From: an uncultured Prevotellaceae bacterium
GTDB lineage: Bacteria > Bacteroidota > Bacteroidia > Bacteroidales > Bacteroidaceae
Assembly: GCA_900319225.1 (NCBI GenBank)
Contig: ONNV01000002.1
Location: forward strand, 62,001 to 126,000
Direction: 5' to 3'
Length of the DNA stretch: 64,000 nt
The notes beneath the pieces are model-generated. The model was not told the DNA's origin, did no database searches, and saw nothing but the letters and a program-made list of their open reading frames with translations. A program made the translations under genes and the position numbers. Shown here in pieces: positions 25,107-33,816 of the stretch. The number at the start of each line of letters is the position of its first letter. Within the stretch, counting starts at the first letter, position 1.

Positions 25107-25787
25107 TTAGGGCCGCAGCGCCCAGATGAAAGCTTGTGCCGTTCTTAAGGCCGGATCTTTGAAATGGCCCCCCGGATTAAAGACAAGTGTACTCTCCACA
25201 CCAGGCAATCCCTCAAGTGTATCATACATAGCCCGGATATTCTCCTCAACAGTGGCCATAACAGCATTCTTAGTCTTAGCCTCAGCATCCCCAAGGCTCA
25301 GATAGATACGCTTAGCGTTAGGTTTATGGCTCCCGGTATACTTCATCCATTCAGGATACCATACCGATGGCGATGCTGCCGCAACGCCCTGGAACGAATC
25401 GCTCTCATAGCAGCACCACAATGCGAACAGTCCTGCTAATGAATATCCTCCGATAATAACATCCGCACCCTTCAAAGAATCAAACCGCCGATGCATCTCA
25501 GGTATCACACCATTCTCAATAATCTCAAGAGTATTTCTGGCACCATCGCCGAATGGAACTTTTCCGAATACCGGCGCTGCCGTCCAGGGCGCAAGCTCCT
25601 TATTCCAGTCCTCAACAATCAGGGCGACATATGCGAACCGGTTCTTACATCCTTTCTTTATGGCCGATAATTCCGCATCCAATCCCTCAAGTTCCCGGGC
25701 ATACAGCGGCTCCACCAGCAGCACCTCAGGCTCCTCATCAGCCCGATAAACGCATCGCCGTCCCTTAGTCTCAAACTCTGTAAACAT
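25107..25787 (-). CDS. Alpha/beta hydrolase of the esterase D type
   Basis: 226 aa. Nucleophile elbow GGYSLAG (about residue 113), then LFALWCCYESDSFQGVAAAS, a probable Asp in YLSLGDAEAKTKN and His in NPGGHF (about 208). Related to enterochelin-esterase/EstD-like hydrolases of Bacteroidetes. No signal peptide, so cytoplasmic. Substrate unknown. It lies downstream of crcB on the same strand (21-bp gap). Confidence 0.85.
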   Translation of the reverse strand: MFTEFETKGRRCVYRADEEPEVLLVEPLYARELEGLDAELSAIKKGCKNRFAYVALIVEDWNKELAPWTAAPVFGKVPFGDGARNTLEIIENGVIPEMHRRFDSLKGADVIIGGYSLAGLFALWCCYESDSFQGVAAASPSVWYPEWMKYTGSHKPNAKRIYLSLGDAEAKTKNAVMATVEENIRAMYDTLEGLPGVESTLVFNPGGHFKDPALRTAQAFIWALRP

Positions 25788-25808
25788 GTAATTCAGATGC
25801 GTCGGTAT

Positions 25809-26189
25809 TTAGCGGACGATTGAATACCCCAATGCAACCAGGGCGATACCGGCAATGACGCTAATGCTCACATAGCAAACGAATCCCCAGATGTTGCCGC
25901 ACTGCAGCATCATCAGCGCCTCCTTTGAGAAAGTGGAGAACGTAGTAAAACCGCCGCAGAGACCCACAGTAAGGAACAGCGCCCAGTTACTGCCCTCAGA
26001 ACCATTCTTACTGAATACGCCCCATAGAAGGCCGATAATGAAGCAACCCGCAAGATTCACTGTGAGCGTTGCCCATGGAAAACCCTTTCCGATGCCTTTC
26101 ATAATCAGACCAATCAGATACCTGGCCGCTCCACCCAGGAAGCTGCCGGCACCAACTGCCAATACGTTCTTGATAATATCCGATACCAT
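25809..26189 (-). CDS. crcB: Fluoride channel CrcB/FluC
   Basis: 126 aa from MVSDIIKNVLAVGAGSFLGG; an in-frame ATG at 26246 lies upstream of the -7 box and is rejected. Signatures: GGAARYLIG, WATLTVNLAGCFIIGLLWG and GLCGGFTTFSTFSKE, the Na+/fluoride-lining stretch. The dimer exports fluoride across the inner membrane. Minus-strand TATATTTG lies just upstream (26210-26217). I looked for a fluoride riboswitch and found none that I could support. Confidence 0.93.
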   Translation of the reverse strand: MVSDIIKNVLAVGAGSFLGGAARYLIGLIMKGIGKGFPWATLTVNLAGCFIIGLLWGVFSKNGSEGSNWALFLTVGLCGGFTTFSTFSKEALMMLQCGNIWGFVCYVSISVIAGIALVALGYSIVR

Positions 26190-26209
26190 TATATTCCGGT
26201 TTGCAGAAG

Positions 26210-26217
26210 CAAATATA
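26210..26217 (-). promoter_or_regulatory. -7 box of crcB
   Basis: Minus-strand TATATTTG about 20 bp before the CrcB start at 26189; supports that start over 26246. Confidence 0.5.
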
Positions 26218-26395
26218 CTGCTTTTCCCCGTCCACCACCCATACAATAGAAAAAGCTGATATCCCTTTATCGTGGGCCGTTAACTGCATATCATAAACCT
26301 TTCTAACAACTAGTAAAATCGTACAAATCTCCTCCATGGAACAATACCGAACACATTTAAAACAAAAACAACACATCCTATAACTACCGGTACAC

Positions 26396-26403
26396 TATAT
26401 TTG
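26396..26403 (+). promoter_or_regulatory. -7 box before the 126-aa gene and the gene-free region
   Basis: TATATTTG, 25 bp before the ATG at 26429. The transcript could run on into the hairpin-rich region from 26,810. Confidence 0.5.
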
Positions 26404-26428
26404 TAACCGTAACTTAAAAACTTACACC

Positions 26429-26809
26429 ATGAACAATTATGAATCACAGCCATCGAAAGATGCCACCTTGTTTGTGTTGAAAGCCTTCTCAATCCGAGAG
26501 CAGTTCCGAATCACATCACGTCTGGTATCCATCCTCCGATGCAAAGTTCCCTCACCATCCACCCGATGGTACGACTATTGTATGCTAATGTGGCCCCACG
26601 ACCTCTCATTAGGCCGAATGGACCGATATGTCACCTTTGGCGACATCCAACAACGCCTGCGTGACGAAGAGCCGCTGCGCCGAATCCTCCTGGGAAAAGG
26701 CTTCTACCTTGCCCCCCGATGGCGCCGTCGCCTCATGCCGCTCCTCGAGCAGCTGGTGTACTTCAACGCAACCCACCGAGACTGGCTCCAGAACATAGAG
26801 TGGCCATAA
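26429..26809 (+). CDS. Unknown basic protein
   Basis: 126 aa, rich in Arg, Trp and Tyr (RITSRLVSILRCKVPSPSTR, LLGKGFYLAPRWRRRLMPLL). No signal peptide or membrane segment. Net basic character suggests nucleic-acid contact, but I know no family. It is the last credible gene before a 1.8-kb stretch without genes and is on the strand that would read into it, so a protein partner for an RNA is conceivable. Confidence 0.55.
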   Translation: MNNYESQPSKDATLFVLKAFSIREQFRITSRLVSILRCKVPSPSTRWYDYCMLMWPHDLSLGRMDRYVTFGDIQQRLRDEEPLRRILLGKGFYLAPRWRRRLMPLLEQLVYFNATHRDWLQNIEWP

Positions 26810-27425
26810 GGGCCGATGCCATCACGTCCGATGATCAAGTATCGCGGGCTGTTATCTGCGTACCATCAACCTTTCTGCAAGTAGCAGCAGAGTTTTACTT
26901 ACGTGCCCGCCCTATAGAGGTAGCAGTCAGCGGCCCGCACCGTGAACCCTCCGGTTCACGCGCCATCCTTATGTGGTATAGTAATCCTCATTAACCCGCC
27001 CGGTTGCCGCTGTCTGGATTGTTTAACCCAGAACAGCCAGGGCCTGGAAGTGGGGCAGTGGTGGTTGCCGGCCGAAGAATGGGCGCAAGTCTGCGCCTAT
27101 TCTACAGCCGCCAAGGTAGTTTATCAGTTCCAGTCCCCGTCTGTTCTTCCCGTGAAGCCCCCTGCACATAGCAGCCGTATCAAACCCCGAACCTTCCTCC
27201 ACCAGTACCACAAATAGCAACCCCCTGCACACTTCAGGCCGCAGCGCAGATACAGTAATAAGGTGTTCCGGACACTTGCCATATCTATGCCTTCCATGGT
27301 GCAAGCACTATTCCAGGTATAGATATGACAACAGTCCTCCACGGCTTCTTTTAATTGCGGCTTCAGGCCGCAATGGGGTACGGTTCGCTTAGAGACAGTA
27401 CTGCAGGCTTTCCCCGCTATGTAAC

Positions 27426-27491
27426 ATAATGGAACGGTATTATCTTAAAGAGCCCTCCCGCACTCGGTCCCTTTAAGATAATATCCATTAT
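27426..27491. repeat. Long AT-rich stem-loop inside the gene-free region
   Basis: Left arm 27426-27450 and right arm 27471-27491 pair over 21 bp (ATAATGGA then TATTATCTTAAAG) with a 4-nt bulge at 27434-27437 and a 20-nt GC-rich loop. It stands out as AT-rich inside GC-rich surroundings. Confidence 0.65.
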
Positions 27492-28465
27492 ATTAAATAG
27501 CTCTTGGGGTGGGGCGTTCCGGCCCCCCTAAACAAATGGTACGCACCTGCGCTTCCTGGCAGCACGCCCCGCGAAACACCCCGAAAGTCATGCGTGCCGT
27601 CAGGCGCAACCCTTCCGGGTGCTGGGTCGTGGCGCTCCGGCAGAGTCTTGTGGTCCTGCACTGCAGTCCTCACAAGACACAGCCTCCACGTCACTCCTCG
27701 GTAGCGTGACGCGGCCCCCCGGCGGCACAGCCGCCAGCGGTCCCCGTCCCGGGCTATTTTTAGGGTGCGGTCCATAACGGCCCGCATCCCGCCATCCGGT
27801 CCGTGTCAGGACAATACGTTACCTCGCGGGCGCATCATCAGGACAGTATCATACTGCAGGTTTTCCCCGGCCGTCTCATACCGGCGCCTGTCCCGCGGTT
27901 ACGCTCCGTCACTGGCAGCCAGTTCCATTCCGGCCGGCCGTCTCCGTTCCGTGTGTACAGGGTGTTGCAGCTATCATCACCCAGCCGGCAAACCAAACAC
28001 GCGGCCCCCACGCTGCAACACTCAGTACACACTCCACTACGCCGTCCGTCCTCCATTGCACCGCCCGCCAGCACCTGCGCTCCACTGCGGCCCAGCCCCA
28101 CGGTCTGAGACCGCCTGCCTCGGCTCGCTTGGAAGCAGGGTGCGTTCTGCCCGGCGTGTCAGGCACATTGTGCTGCCGGCGCTCCTCCATCCGCTCCGTT
28201 ACGGCCGAAGCCCACGGCCAAGGCTGTGGGCTACGAGCCTCCACTGCGCTACTTCCGGAGTACCGTCATCCCAAAGAGCCTGTCGCGCCTCCCGTCTGCG
28301 TATCAGGAACCGCCTGCTTCCTGCCGGCCGAACATCACAGCCGCACTCGGCCGTTACTCGGATGAACTCCCTTTGATGTACGGAGGAGGTACCTTTGAGA
28401 TAAAGAGTTGTAGCTTCTGGTACCCAGGTGGTATCTACCTGCAGTATAGGTCATATAAATGGCGT

Positions 28466-28532
28466 ACAGAGGCTCTGCAGACCCTCTACGGACGTGCTAC
28501 GGACGCTTACAGAGGCTGCATCAACCCTCTAC
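28466..28532. repeat. Tandem hairpin repeats
   Basis: Two similar 24-nt units (28466-28489 and 28509-28532) both start ACAGAGGCT and end CCCTCTAC. Each can fold as AGAGG/CCTCT. Between them TACGGACG occurs twice. Confidence 0.5.
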
Positions 28533-28619
28533 AAACCAGCGGCGGACGCTTTCGCGCCCGCCACAGACCTGAATCGAACCAAAATCGTACGCTTTCAGAT
28601 GAGCTACGTAATCATTAGT

Positions 28620-30308
28620 TTACCATATCTCTATGGTATTATTTCCATCTTCCCAATCAGTTAGGCAGGTAGCATCAAACGTTATAGCTTCTGGCCTAAT
28701 AGTGAATGTAGCAATGTATCTATACCCAGTATAAAGTGCTTGATACAGCTGATTCATTTTTAAAGTATACTGGAAATCTTCGGTTACACCTCCTGTACAA
28801 ACAATGGTATACAACATTTTTATGGTGCAGTTTTCATCTATAGATTGTGGAATCATAAGATAGTCACCTATCACTTTCTTATCAATTGATAATGTGATTC
28901 CATTTTCATCGACCATATCCAGTACTCCATTGGAATAAACTGGTATTGTCCATTCGGCATTATCTGCATTTGAAGAACGGTTAGGATTCATCTTAAAGTT
29001 GCCATTACCTCCATTCCAGCCTTCTATTTGTAGACTTTTAAGTTTAACAGTGTTCTCACCGAATGAATCGGAAATCTTTATCTCGACAACCAGGTTTGCC
29101 ATAATATGTGATAGAGTAAACTCGACTACTCTGGGACTAGAACCCCAGGCAGAATAAACGCCACGCTGCACTTCGCATTCCACATCAGTATCGGACTTCT
29201 TGGCATAATGAACATTGTTCACGCAAATAGTGTTGTCAGCAAATGTAATAGTGCCGTTAGCATTTTGAGCAGGTGCAGCTGCATAAAACTTATATTGCGC
29301 ACTGGTATCCCAGTACTTCATTGGCGAATACGTCCATGTAGACCCATAATCAGAGGAACTGACGGTTGTACCATCAAATACTGTTGTCCAGTCAGATGAT
29401 GTGCTGGGATTCTTGAATCCCCAAACCTTAAAACCACCATTGTTGGCTATATCAGAGTTTGATGAAATAGCTGCCCTGGTAGAAATACTTCCACTTCTAA
29501 CAGAGAATTCAATCGGATTAGCGCCGGTATTATCATCTCCGTTGTTGTCATCTCCATTTTCCATCTTATTGATATCCAGAACTAAGCCGGCATCTGCATA
29601 GTTGTAAAGGTTCTCAAGAAGATAATACTTGCCTTTTTGGATATTAATTTGGCCAAGACTTACTATACAGTTGTTTCCATTTTTAAAATATACTTTTAGG
29701 AACGCTGCGCCTCCCTGGGTGAAATCGGCTGATGACTTAAGGAATGCGTATGTTAGAGTCTTGTATTGGGCAAAATATGCAGAGTCATTCTGGTTTGCAT
29801 AATACACAACCTTATCTACGGTCTCATCATTCAGTATTAAAAGACTGCAATCGTACTGTGCTTTAATTTTGATAGACGTAGTCTGTTCAGTTACAGTTGC
29901 TTCATCTTGCATCGTGAGTGAACATTGATTATAGATGCCATTTCCAGATGCGGTGCAAGCTCCTGTAATAGCGTATTCACCTTTCTCTAAACTAATGGAT
30001 TTACCATCGTTCCATCTGCCATTAAAGATTGTGGAAGTTCCTGTGCTCTTGTTGGTAAAGGTGAGCTCATAGGCTGCTACAATCTCACCGCTTACTATGC
30101 CCTCGTATATGGCATCGAAAAGGCTTTCTCTGACACCTTTGGTTCCCGCCATTGGCCCGCCTATAGAAAGGGGGAAGTTGCCAATATTAAATGAAAGAGA
30201 TATCTGAATCTTATCGCCATCCTGTTCTTGTTGCAGTTTGGCATCATCACAAGCCGCCATCAGAGTGACTAGGCAAATTAATAAAGCACCTTTGAATAAT
30301 CTTTTCAT
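28620..30308 (-). CDS. Fimbrillin-family (Mfa-like) surface lipoprotein
   Basis: 562 aa. Lipobox LMAAC after a signal peptide (MKRLFKGALLICLVTLMAAC). The first 260 residues form a domain with DUF4493/DUF5119-like features (GEYAITGACTAS, YYLLENLYNYADAGLVLDIN). The second half is Mfa-like: SISTRAAISSNSDIANNGGF, KYWDTSAQYKFYAAAPA and VEFTLSHIMANLVVEI. Such proteins are exported lipoproteins that polymerise into fimbriae or cap them after gingipain-type cleavage. No partner fimbria genes adjoin, so it is an orphan. Confidence 0.8.
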   Translation of the reverse strand: MKRLFKGALLICLVTLMAACDDAKLQQEQDGDKIQISLSFNIGNFPLSIGGPMAGTKGVRESLFDAIYEGIVSGEIVAAYELTFTNKSTGTSTIFNGRWNDGKSISLEKGEYAITGACTASGNGIYNQCSLTMQDEATVTEQTTSIKIKAQYDCSLLILNDETVDKVVYYANQNDSAYFAQYKTLTYAFLKSSADFTQGGAAFLKVYFKNGNNCIVSLGQINIQKGKYYLLENLYNYADAGLVLDINKMENGDDNNGDDNTGANPIEFSVRSGSISTRAAISSNSDIANNGGFKVWGFKNPSTSSDWTTVFDGTTVSSSDYGSTWTYSPMKYWDTSAQYKFYAAAPAQNANGTITFADNTICVNNVHYAKKSDTDVECEVQRGVYSAWGSSPRVVEFTLSHIMANLVVEIKISDSFGENTVKLKSLQIEGWNGGNGNFKMNPNRSSNADNAEWTIPVYSNGVLDMVDENGITLSIDKKVIGDYLMIPQSIDENCTIKMLYTIVCTGGVTEDFQYTLKMNQLYQALYTGYRYIATFTIRPEAITFDATCLTDWEDGNNTIEIW

Positions 30309-30343
30309 AATCGTAGCAGTTAGAATAGTCCTGTAGGTTGAAG

Positions 30344-30351
30344 CAAAGGTA
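30344..30351 (-). promoter_or_regulatory. -7 box of the fimbrillin gene
   Basis: Minus-strand TACCTTTG, 35 bp before the ATG at 30308. Confidence 0.55.
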
Positions 30352-30387
30352 TGTAAAAATCATATAGAAAGATTCAACGTCATTGAG

Positions 30388-30395
30388 TATCTTTG
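30388..30395 (+). promoter_or_regulatory. -7 box of the gene at 30425
   Basis: TATCTTTG, 29 bp before the ATG. Confidence 0.55.
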
Positions 30396-30424
30396 TAATA
30401 CAAACGATTATACCATAGAACACC

Positions 30425-31123
30425 ATGCCCAAGTTTACCCCTAACGCCATCATCAAGGACTGCTGGTCCTCAATAGGAAACATAACCTTCTACCACCGTA
30501 ATGGTCAGTGCTTCTGGAAGCGTAAGGCCCGTCCGGTCTTTCGTGGTACTCCAGCCCAGCTTGACCAGCAGCAGATTCACCTTCGTGCTATAAGTGCCTG
30601 GCAGCACTTAGATCACTCAGTCCAACTGCAGTGGAATCACTATGCTAAATCGGTACCATCGCATCGTCCGCCTTATGATGAAAACCACCATATCAGCGGC
30701 TTCAATCTCTTCGTCAGCGCCTATCACGGCTTCGCCCAGCTGGGCCGTGAACACGTTCCGGAACCACAGCCGTTTCCGAATTTTCCTTCAGCATCTCTTG
30801 AGGTTCTGGAGATAGTACCAGGTGCAGAAACGGCAACCATACGTTGCCGCTTAACACTGGCAGACACCGTTCATCCTGAACGCTGGCACCTGTCTACACG
30901 CATTCAACTTACTGCTCCGGGCGTGGGCTGTGATCCTGGCAAGATGCGCAGCTGTATGGCTACGTATACAGGGCAAATAACAATCGTCCAAAACACCAAC
31001 AGCCGTGAATTAATCTTCTCAGCCACCACCACCTTATCAGGTCCCATTCAGGGCCATATCAAGTATCGTCTTATTGATGAAATATCCGGGTATCGAGATA
31101 ATTGGAGAAAGATTAGTTCATAA
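30425..31123 (+). CDS. DUF6266-like protein (distant member)
   Basis: 232 aa. The N-terminal 100 residues share the layout of the three DUF6266-like proteins at 44-48 kb: SSIGNITFYHRNGQCFWKRK, then a T-x-x-Q step (RGTPAQLDQQQIHLRAISAW), a Trp (QLQWNHYAK) and HISGFNLFVSAYHG, where the others have ISGLNLYQRLNFW. The C-terminal half is beta-rich, Ig-like in style. No signal peptide. Function unknown. Confidence 0.65.
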   Translation: MPKFTPNAIIKDCWSSIGNITFYHRNGQCFWKRKARPVFRGTPAQLDQQQIHLRAISAWQHLDHSVQLQWNHYAKSVPSHRPPYDENHHISGFNLFVSAYHGFAQLGREHVPEPQPFPNFPSASLEVLEIVPGAETATIRCRLTLADTVHPERWHLSTRIQLTAPGVGCDPGKMRSCMATYTGQITIVQNTNSRELIFSATTTLSGPIQGHIKYRLIDEISGYRDNWRKISS

Positions 31124-31406
31124 CAGTAATAACAATCGATAGCCTTCTTTTACATGATGAACAAATCTTCATATATCCTTCACGCCCACAAAGATTCTTC
31201 CAAGTTTCAGATCCACTCCTGAAATGTATCCTTATAATATCACCACCACAATTACAGCATGTTTCATTTTTACATAAGGTAACCTCATTGGGCCATTTTA
31301 ATAAACTATTACGGACTTCAGTATCATCATCAAAATGAGTAATGAGATCGCTCAACAATTCCATTGAAACTGGGTTATTGTTTGGATATATCCTTGATAG
31401 TTCCAT
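31113..31406 (-). CDS. Small zinc-ribbon-like protein
   Basis: 97 aa from MELSRIYPNNNPVSMELLSD. The ATG at 31430 lies inside a TACCTTTG -7 box (31428-31435) and is rejected. Cysteines are arranged as CCNCGG and CSSCKRR with GSETWKNLCGREGYMKIC between, which suggests a zinc ribbon. Function unknown. Its end overlaps the convergent gene by 11 bp. Confidence 0.6.
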   Translation of the reverse strand: MELSRIYPNNNPVSMELLSDLITHFDDDTEVRNSLLKWPNEVTLCKNETCCNCGGDIIRIHFRSGSETWKNLCGREGYMKICSSCKRRLSIVITVMN

Positions 31407-31427
31407 ATGTCTTATGTTTTTATGAAT

Positions 31428-31435
31428 CAAAGGTA
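31428..31435 (-). promoter_or_regulatory. -7 box of the zinc-ribbon gene
   Basis: Minus-strand TACCTTTG, 21 bp before the ATG at 31406. Confidence 0.55.
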
Positions 31436-31483
31436 ATGTTTCTCTTATTCATCTAACTATTTGATTGTTTCTTTTTTGAAACA

Positions 31484-31515
31484 TTGTCTTTTTATTGGTA
31501 AGTTTTCTATTTTTG
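31484..31515 (+). promoter_or_regulatory. Promoter of the LRR gene
   Basis: TTG (31484-31486), 21 bp, TATTTTTG (31508-31515). The ATG at 31525 is only 9 bp further, so the mRNA would be nearly leaderless. Confidence 0.55.
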
Positions 31516-31524
31516 TGGATAAGT

Positions 31525-32139
31525 ATGGCAGATTCAATTAATAACACAGATAGCATTTGGGTTGACAAGTATGGTGTCACCTATAGTGCTGACCGTAGGT
31601 GCCTGATTAAAGCACCGGCTGGATTAGAGGAATATACAGTTCTGGATGGTACTCAAATAATAGCCACAGGTGCTTTTTCCGCTAAGACCGTAAATGATTC
31701 TACGCGTAAACTTAAATCAATTGTTTTACCAGATTCATTAGAAGCCATTGGTTCATTTGCATTTGCAGGTAATAAACTGCTAAAAGCAATCGTGATACCA
31801 GATAATGTATCCTCAATAGGACAAGGAGTTTTTATGCTATGTGAAGAACTCCATTCTATTCACTTACCTAACAGAATAACAATCATTCCTGGGAACACGT
31901 TCTTGTATAGTAAGTTAGAATATATCGAGATCCCGCCTAAAGTGTCATTAATTGAACATATGGCTTTTGTAAATTGTAAAGACCTCAAAACAATAATATT
32001 TTACAAAGAGAATAAACCGTATATAGATAACGGTGCTTTTGTGGGTTGTGATTCTTTAAATACGTTTATCGTAAAGGATGAGGCCGGTAAATCCACAAAA
32101 TATGAATCACAGTATCTCTTCAAACAAGCTGGGTACTAG
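31525..32139 (+). CDS. BspA-type leucine-rich repeat protein
   Basis: 204 aa from MADSINNTDSIWVDKYGVTY; the ATG at 31495 lies upstream of the -7 box and is rejected. Five LRR_5 units can be seen (KLKSIVLPDSLEAIGSFAFA, LLKAIVIPDNVSSIGQGVFM, ELHSIHLPNRITIIPGNTFL, KLEYIEIPPKVSLIEHMAFV, DLKTIIFY). BspA-type LRRs bind proteins. With no signal peptide here, it would be cytoplasmic, unlike the secreted members. Confidence 0.8.
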   Translation: MADSINNTDSIWVDKYGVTYSADRRCLIKAPAGLEEYTVLDGTQIIATGAFSAKTVNDSTRKLKSIVLPDSLEAIGSFAFAGNKLLKAIVIPDNVSSIGQGVFMLCEELHSIHLPNRITIIPGNTFLYSKLEYIEIPPKVSLIEHMAFVNCKDLKTIIFYKENKPYIDNGAFVGCDSLNTFIVKDEAGKSTKYESQYLFKQAGY

Positions 32140-32334
32140 GGTGTAATTACAAATAGCTCCGGCAGAACTAGAGGACTACACGGCAAAGAATGGTACACTG
32201 CAGGTTTTTCTTATACAGCTTGTTGTCAATAATATGATTAATATTATCAACAATAGGGTCAACTACATTCACTTTGTATCTGTTTCCAAAATAAACCAGT
32301 TCTTTGCATAGTGTACGTATGTCCATTGTCATTG

Positions 32335-33453
32335 TTAATGTGTCGTTTGTGCAATTGTTATTGCACATATAACATTTGCACCCAGCTCTTCCAAATGTCT
32401 TCTCATTGATTCCAAACTTCTTCCTGTAGTTCTGACGTCATCAAACAATACGACATTCTTACCATTAAAAAAGTTACGTTCATAAGAAATGCTCTTAACT
32501 CCAGTTCCACCTTCACGCTTTGCAATTCCCTCTTCTGCAACACTAATATGAGTATATGCATTGGTCATATTCAAATCATTGCAAACTATTTCAGAAAACT
32601 CTTTGAAACGCATATCTGTTTTTTCCTGAGTAGAAGCTGTTAAGCATACCAATGTGAGATACTCTGTTTTTGAACCAAAAGTGTTCTTTAGCAATTCTTC
32701 GACTTTTCTGACTACAATTGTTTGTGCAGAATCATGATCTGACATTCTAATGTATCTCGACGGATCATTTTTGAAATGCCATACAATTTCCCAAGTGTTC
32801 TTCATTGACGAAGAAGCATGATCTTTATATAGCGAATATGGATAATAATCATAGAAATACTTATGTTTAAGGGTGCTATTGCTATGAGAACTCCAGTTTT
32901 CAACACAAGATGGTAACATGCTTATAGCTCTGCGTTTTTCATCTTCCTTTCTTTTCTGTTCTAATTGTTCTGCTAGTCTTTTTCTTTCTGCCGCTAATCT
33001 TTCTTCTTCTCTTTTTCTGGCTAATTCAAGTCGCTCAGCTTCTTTTCTCGCTCTATATGCCTTATTGAGCTTTTCTTCCTGTTGCTGATAGTATTGCTCT
33101 GAGTGTGATAGTATAATAGAAATAACATCATCAGACGGGTTTTCTTGGGATGTTATAGGGAGATCCTTTCCTGTACTGGCTGTATATGCTTCTTTTGTCG
33201 CTTCAGGGTAGTTTTTAACCAAATAAAGGCCTCTGGCTAATCGCTGTTGGAATTCCCTCATTTCCCTATCAAGCTTTTCTCTGTTTACTCTTTCTTGTTC
33301 GCGTGATTCATCGATGTTTTTACCAATGAAACGGCCTAATATAACACCTAATGGCATCAACAATAATGCTGCTTTATTATTACCATCGCCACAAAAATAC
33401 AATGCCAGGAACCATCCTATAAAGAATCCAATCCAGCCGAAAACCTTTTTCAT
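32335..33453 (-). CDS. Membrane-anchored coiled-coil protein with C-terminal phosphoribosyltransferase domain
   Basis: 372 aa. Two membrane helices at the start (VFGWIGFFIGWFLALYFC, AALLLMPLGVILGRFIG) precede a long charged coiled coil (about 50-185, EAERLELARKREEERLAAER). The C-terminal type I PRTase domain is at about 195-372 with intact PRPP loop VVLFDDVRTTGRS near residue 335. The family uses PRPP or ribose-phosphate nucleotides; ComF is the nearest known type. Two further PRTase genes lie at 35567 and 37914 beside dprA and HAD genes. I infer that it is part of the same system. Confidence 0.75.
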   Translation of the reverse strand: MKKVFGWIGFFIGWFLALYFCGDGNNKAALLLMPLGVILGRFIGKNIDESREQERVNREKLDREMREFQQRLARGLYLVKNYPEATKEAYTASTGKDLPITSQENPSDDVISIILSHSEQYYQQQEEKLNKAYRARKEAERLELARKREEERLAAERKRLAEQLEQKRKEDEKRRAISMLPSCVENWSSHSNSTLKHKYFYDYYPYSLYKDHASSSMKNTWEIVWHFKNDPSRYIRMSDHDSAQTIVVRKVEELLKNTFGSKTEYLTLVCLTASTQEKTDMRFKEFSEIVCNDLNMTNAYTHISVAEEGIAKREGGTGVKSISYERNFFNGKNVVLFDDVRTTGRSLESMRRHLEELGANVICAITIAQTTH

Positions 33454-33512
33454 TTTTGTTTGAGATAAAGTTACACGTTTAAAAGCAGAGTGTCACATAA
33501 ACATTCTGGCAA

Positions 33513-33520
33513 CAAAGGTA
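33513..33520 (-). promoter_or_regulatory. -7 box of the membrane PRTase gene
   Basis: Minus-strand TACCTTTG, 59 bp before the ATG at 33453. The remaining gap (33,521-33,760) is AT-rich with two direct copies of TTTTTCGCAATA (33651-33683 area) and no gene. Confidence 0.55.
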
Positions 33521-33760
33521 TGAGCGCAATGATTGAATCTTGTTTTTTGGATTATATAAATAATATTGCGATTTTTCTAATAGACGTATCTATCATTATA
33601 CTAGTTTAATAGCGTTGAAATACTGCTAGGATGACAGTTTATTTTGCTTAAGTTTTTCGCAATATTTCTAGTTTTTCGCAATAAGATACTTATGCCAAAT
33701 TGTACTTCGGTTGTCATAATAGTATATAGAGGGGTAACCGATTAGGGTATCAATATGTGA

Positions 33761-33802
33761 AAAATAGAGCCCTGGAAACAACAATTGATTCCAGAGCTAT
33801 TT
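33761..33802. terminator. Terminator after the TerB-like gene
   Basis: AAATAGAGC-CTGGAA pairs with TTCCAG-GCTATTT around a 12-nt loop, 15 bp after the stop at 33817. A- and T-rich flanks allow use from both sides. Confidence 0.65.
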
Positions 33803-33816
33803 GCGAAGCATACTTC

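Larger units (their letters stand above)
26810..28619. other. 1.8-kb gene-free, GC-rich, hairpin-dense segment (candidate large non-coding RNA)
   Basis: No open frame here reads like a protein; the longest (27765-28376, 203 codons) is Arg/Pro/Ser/Cys/His-rich and overlaps open frames on both strands, as expected for GC-rich non-coding DNA. Many perfect hairpins are visible: 26941-26960 (CGTGAACC/GGTTCACG), 27355-27373 (TTGCGGC/GCCGCAA), 27645-27678 (GTCTTGTG/CACAAGAC), 27689-27711 (CGTCAC/GTGACG), 27721-27735 (GGCGGC/GCCGCC) and 27962-28021 (GTGTTGCAG/CTGCAACAC). A 21-bp stem lies at 27426-27491. Strand is undecided. Confidence 0.5.

Noticed and set aside
26190..26300. Possible fluoride riboswitch before crcB
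   Set aside because: I could not find the conserved pseudoknot sequence; only a -7 box is visible.
27300..27500. Group II intron remnant
   Set aside because: No domain V sequence, no GTGYG start and no intron-encoded protein.
27765..28376. 203-codon open frame in the gene-free region
   Set aside because: Composition is Arg/Pro/Ser/Cys/His-rich, with no recognisable motif, and long open frames overlap it on both strands. This is what a GC-rich non-coding stretch gives.
28550..28600. T-arm-like GGTTCGATTC on the minus strand, suggesting a tRNA or tmRNA end
   Set aside because: The flanks do not pair as a T-stem and no acceptor or anticodon arm is found.
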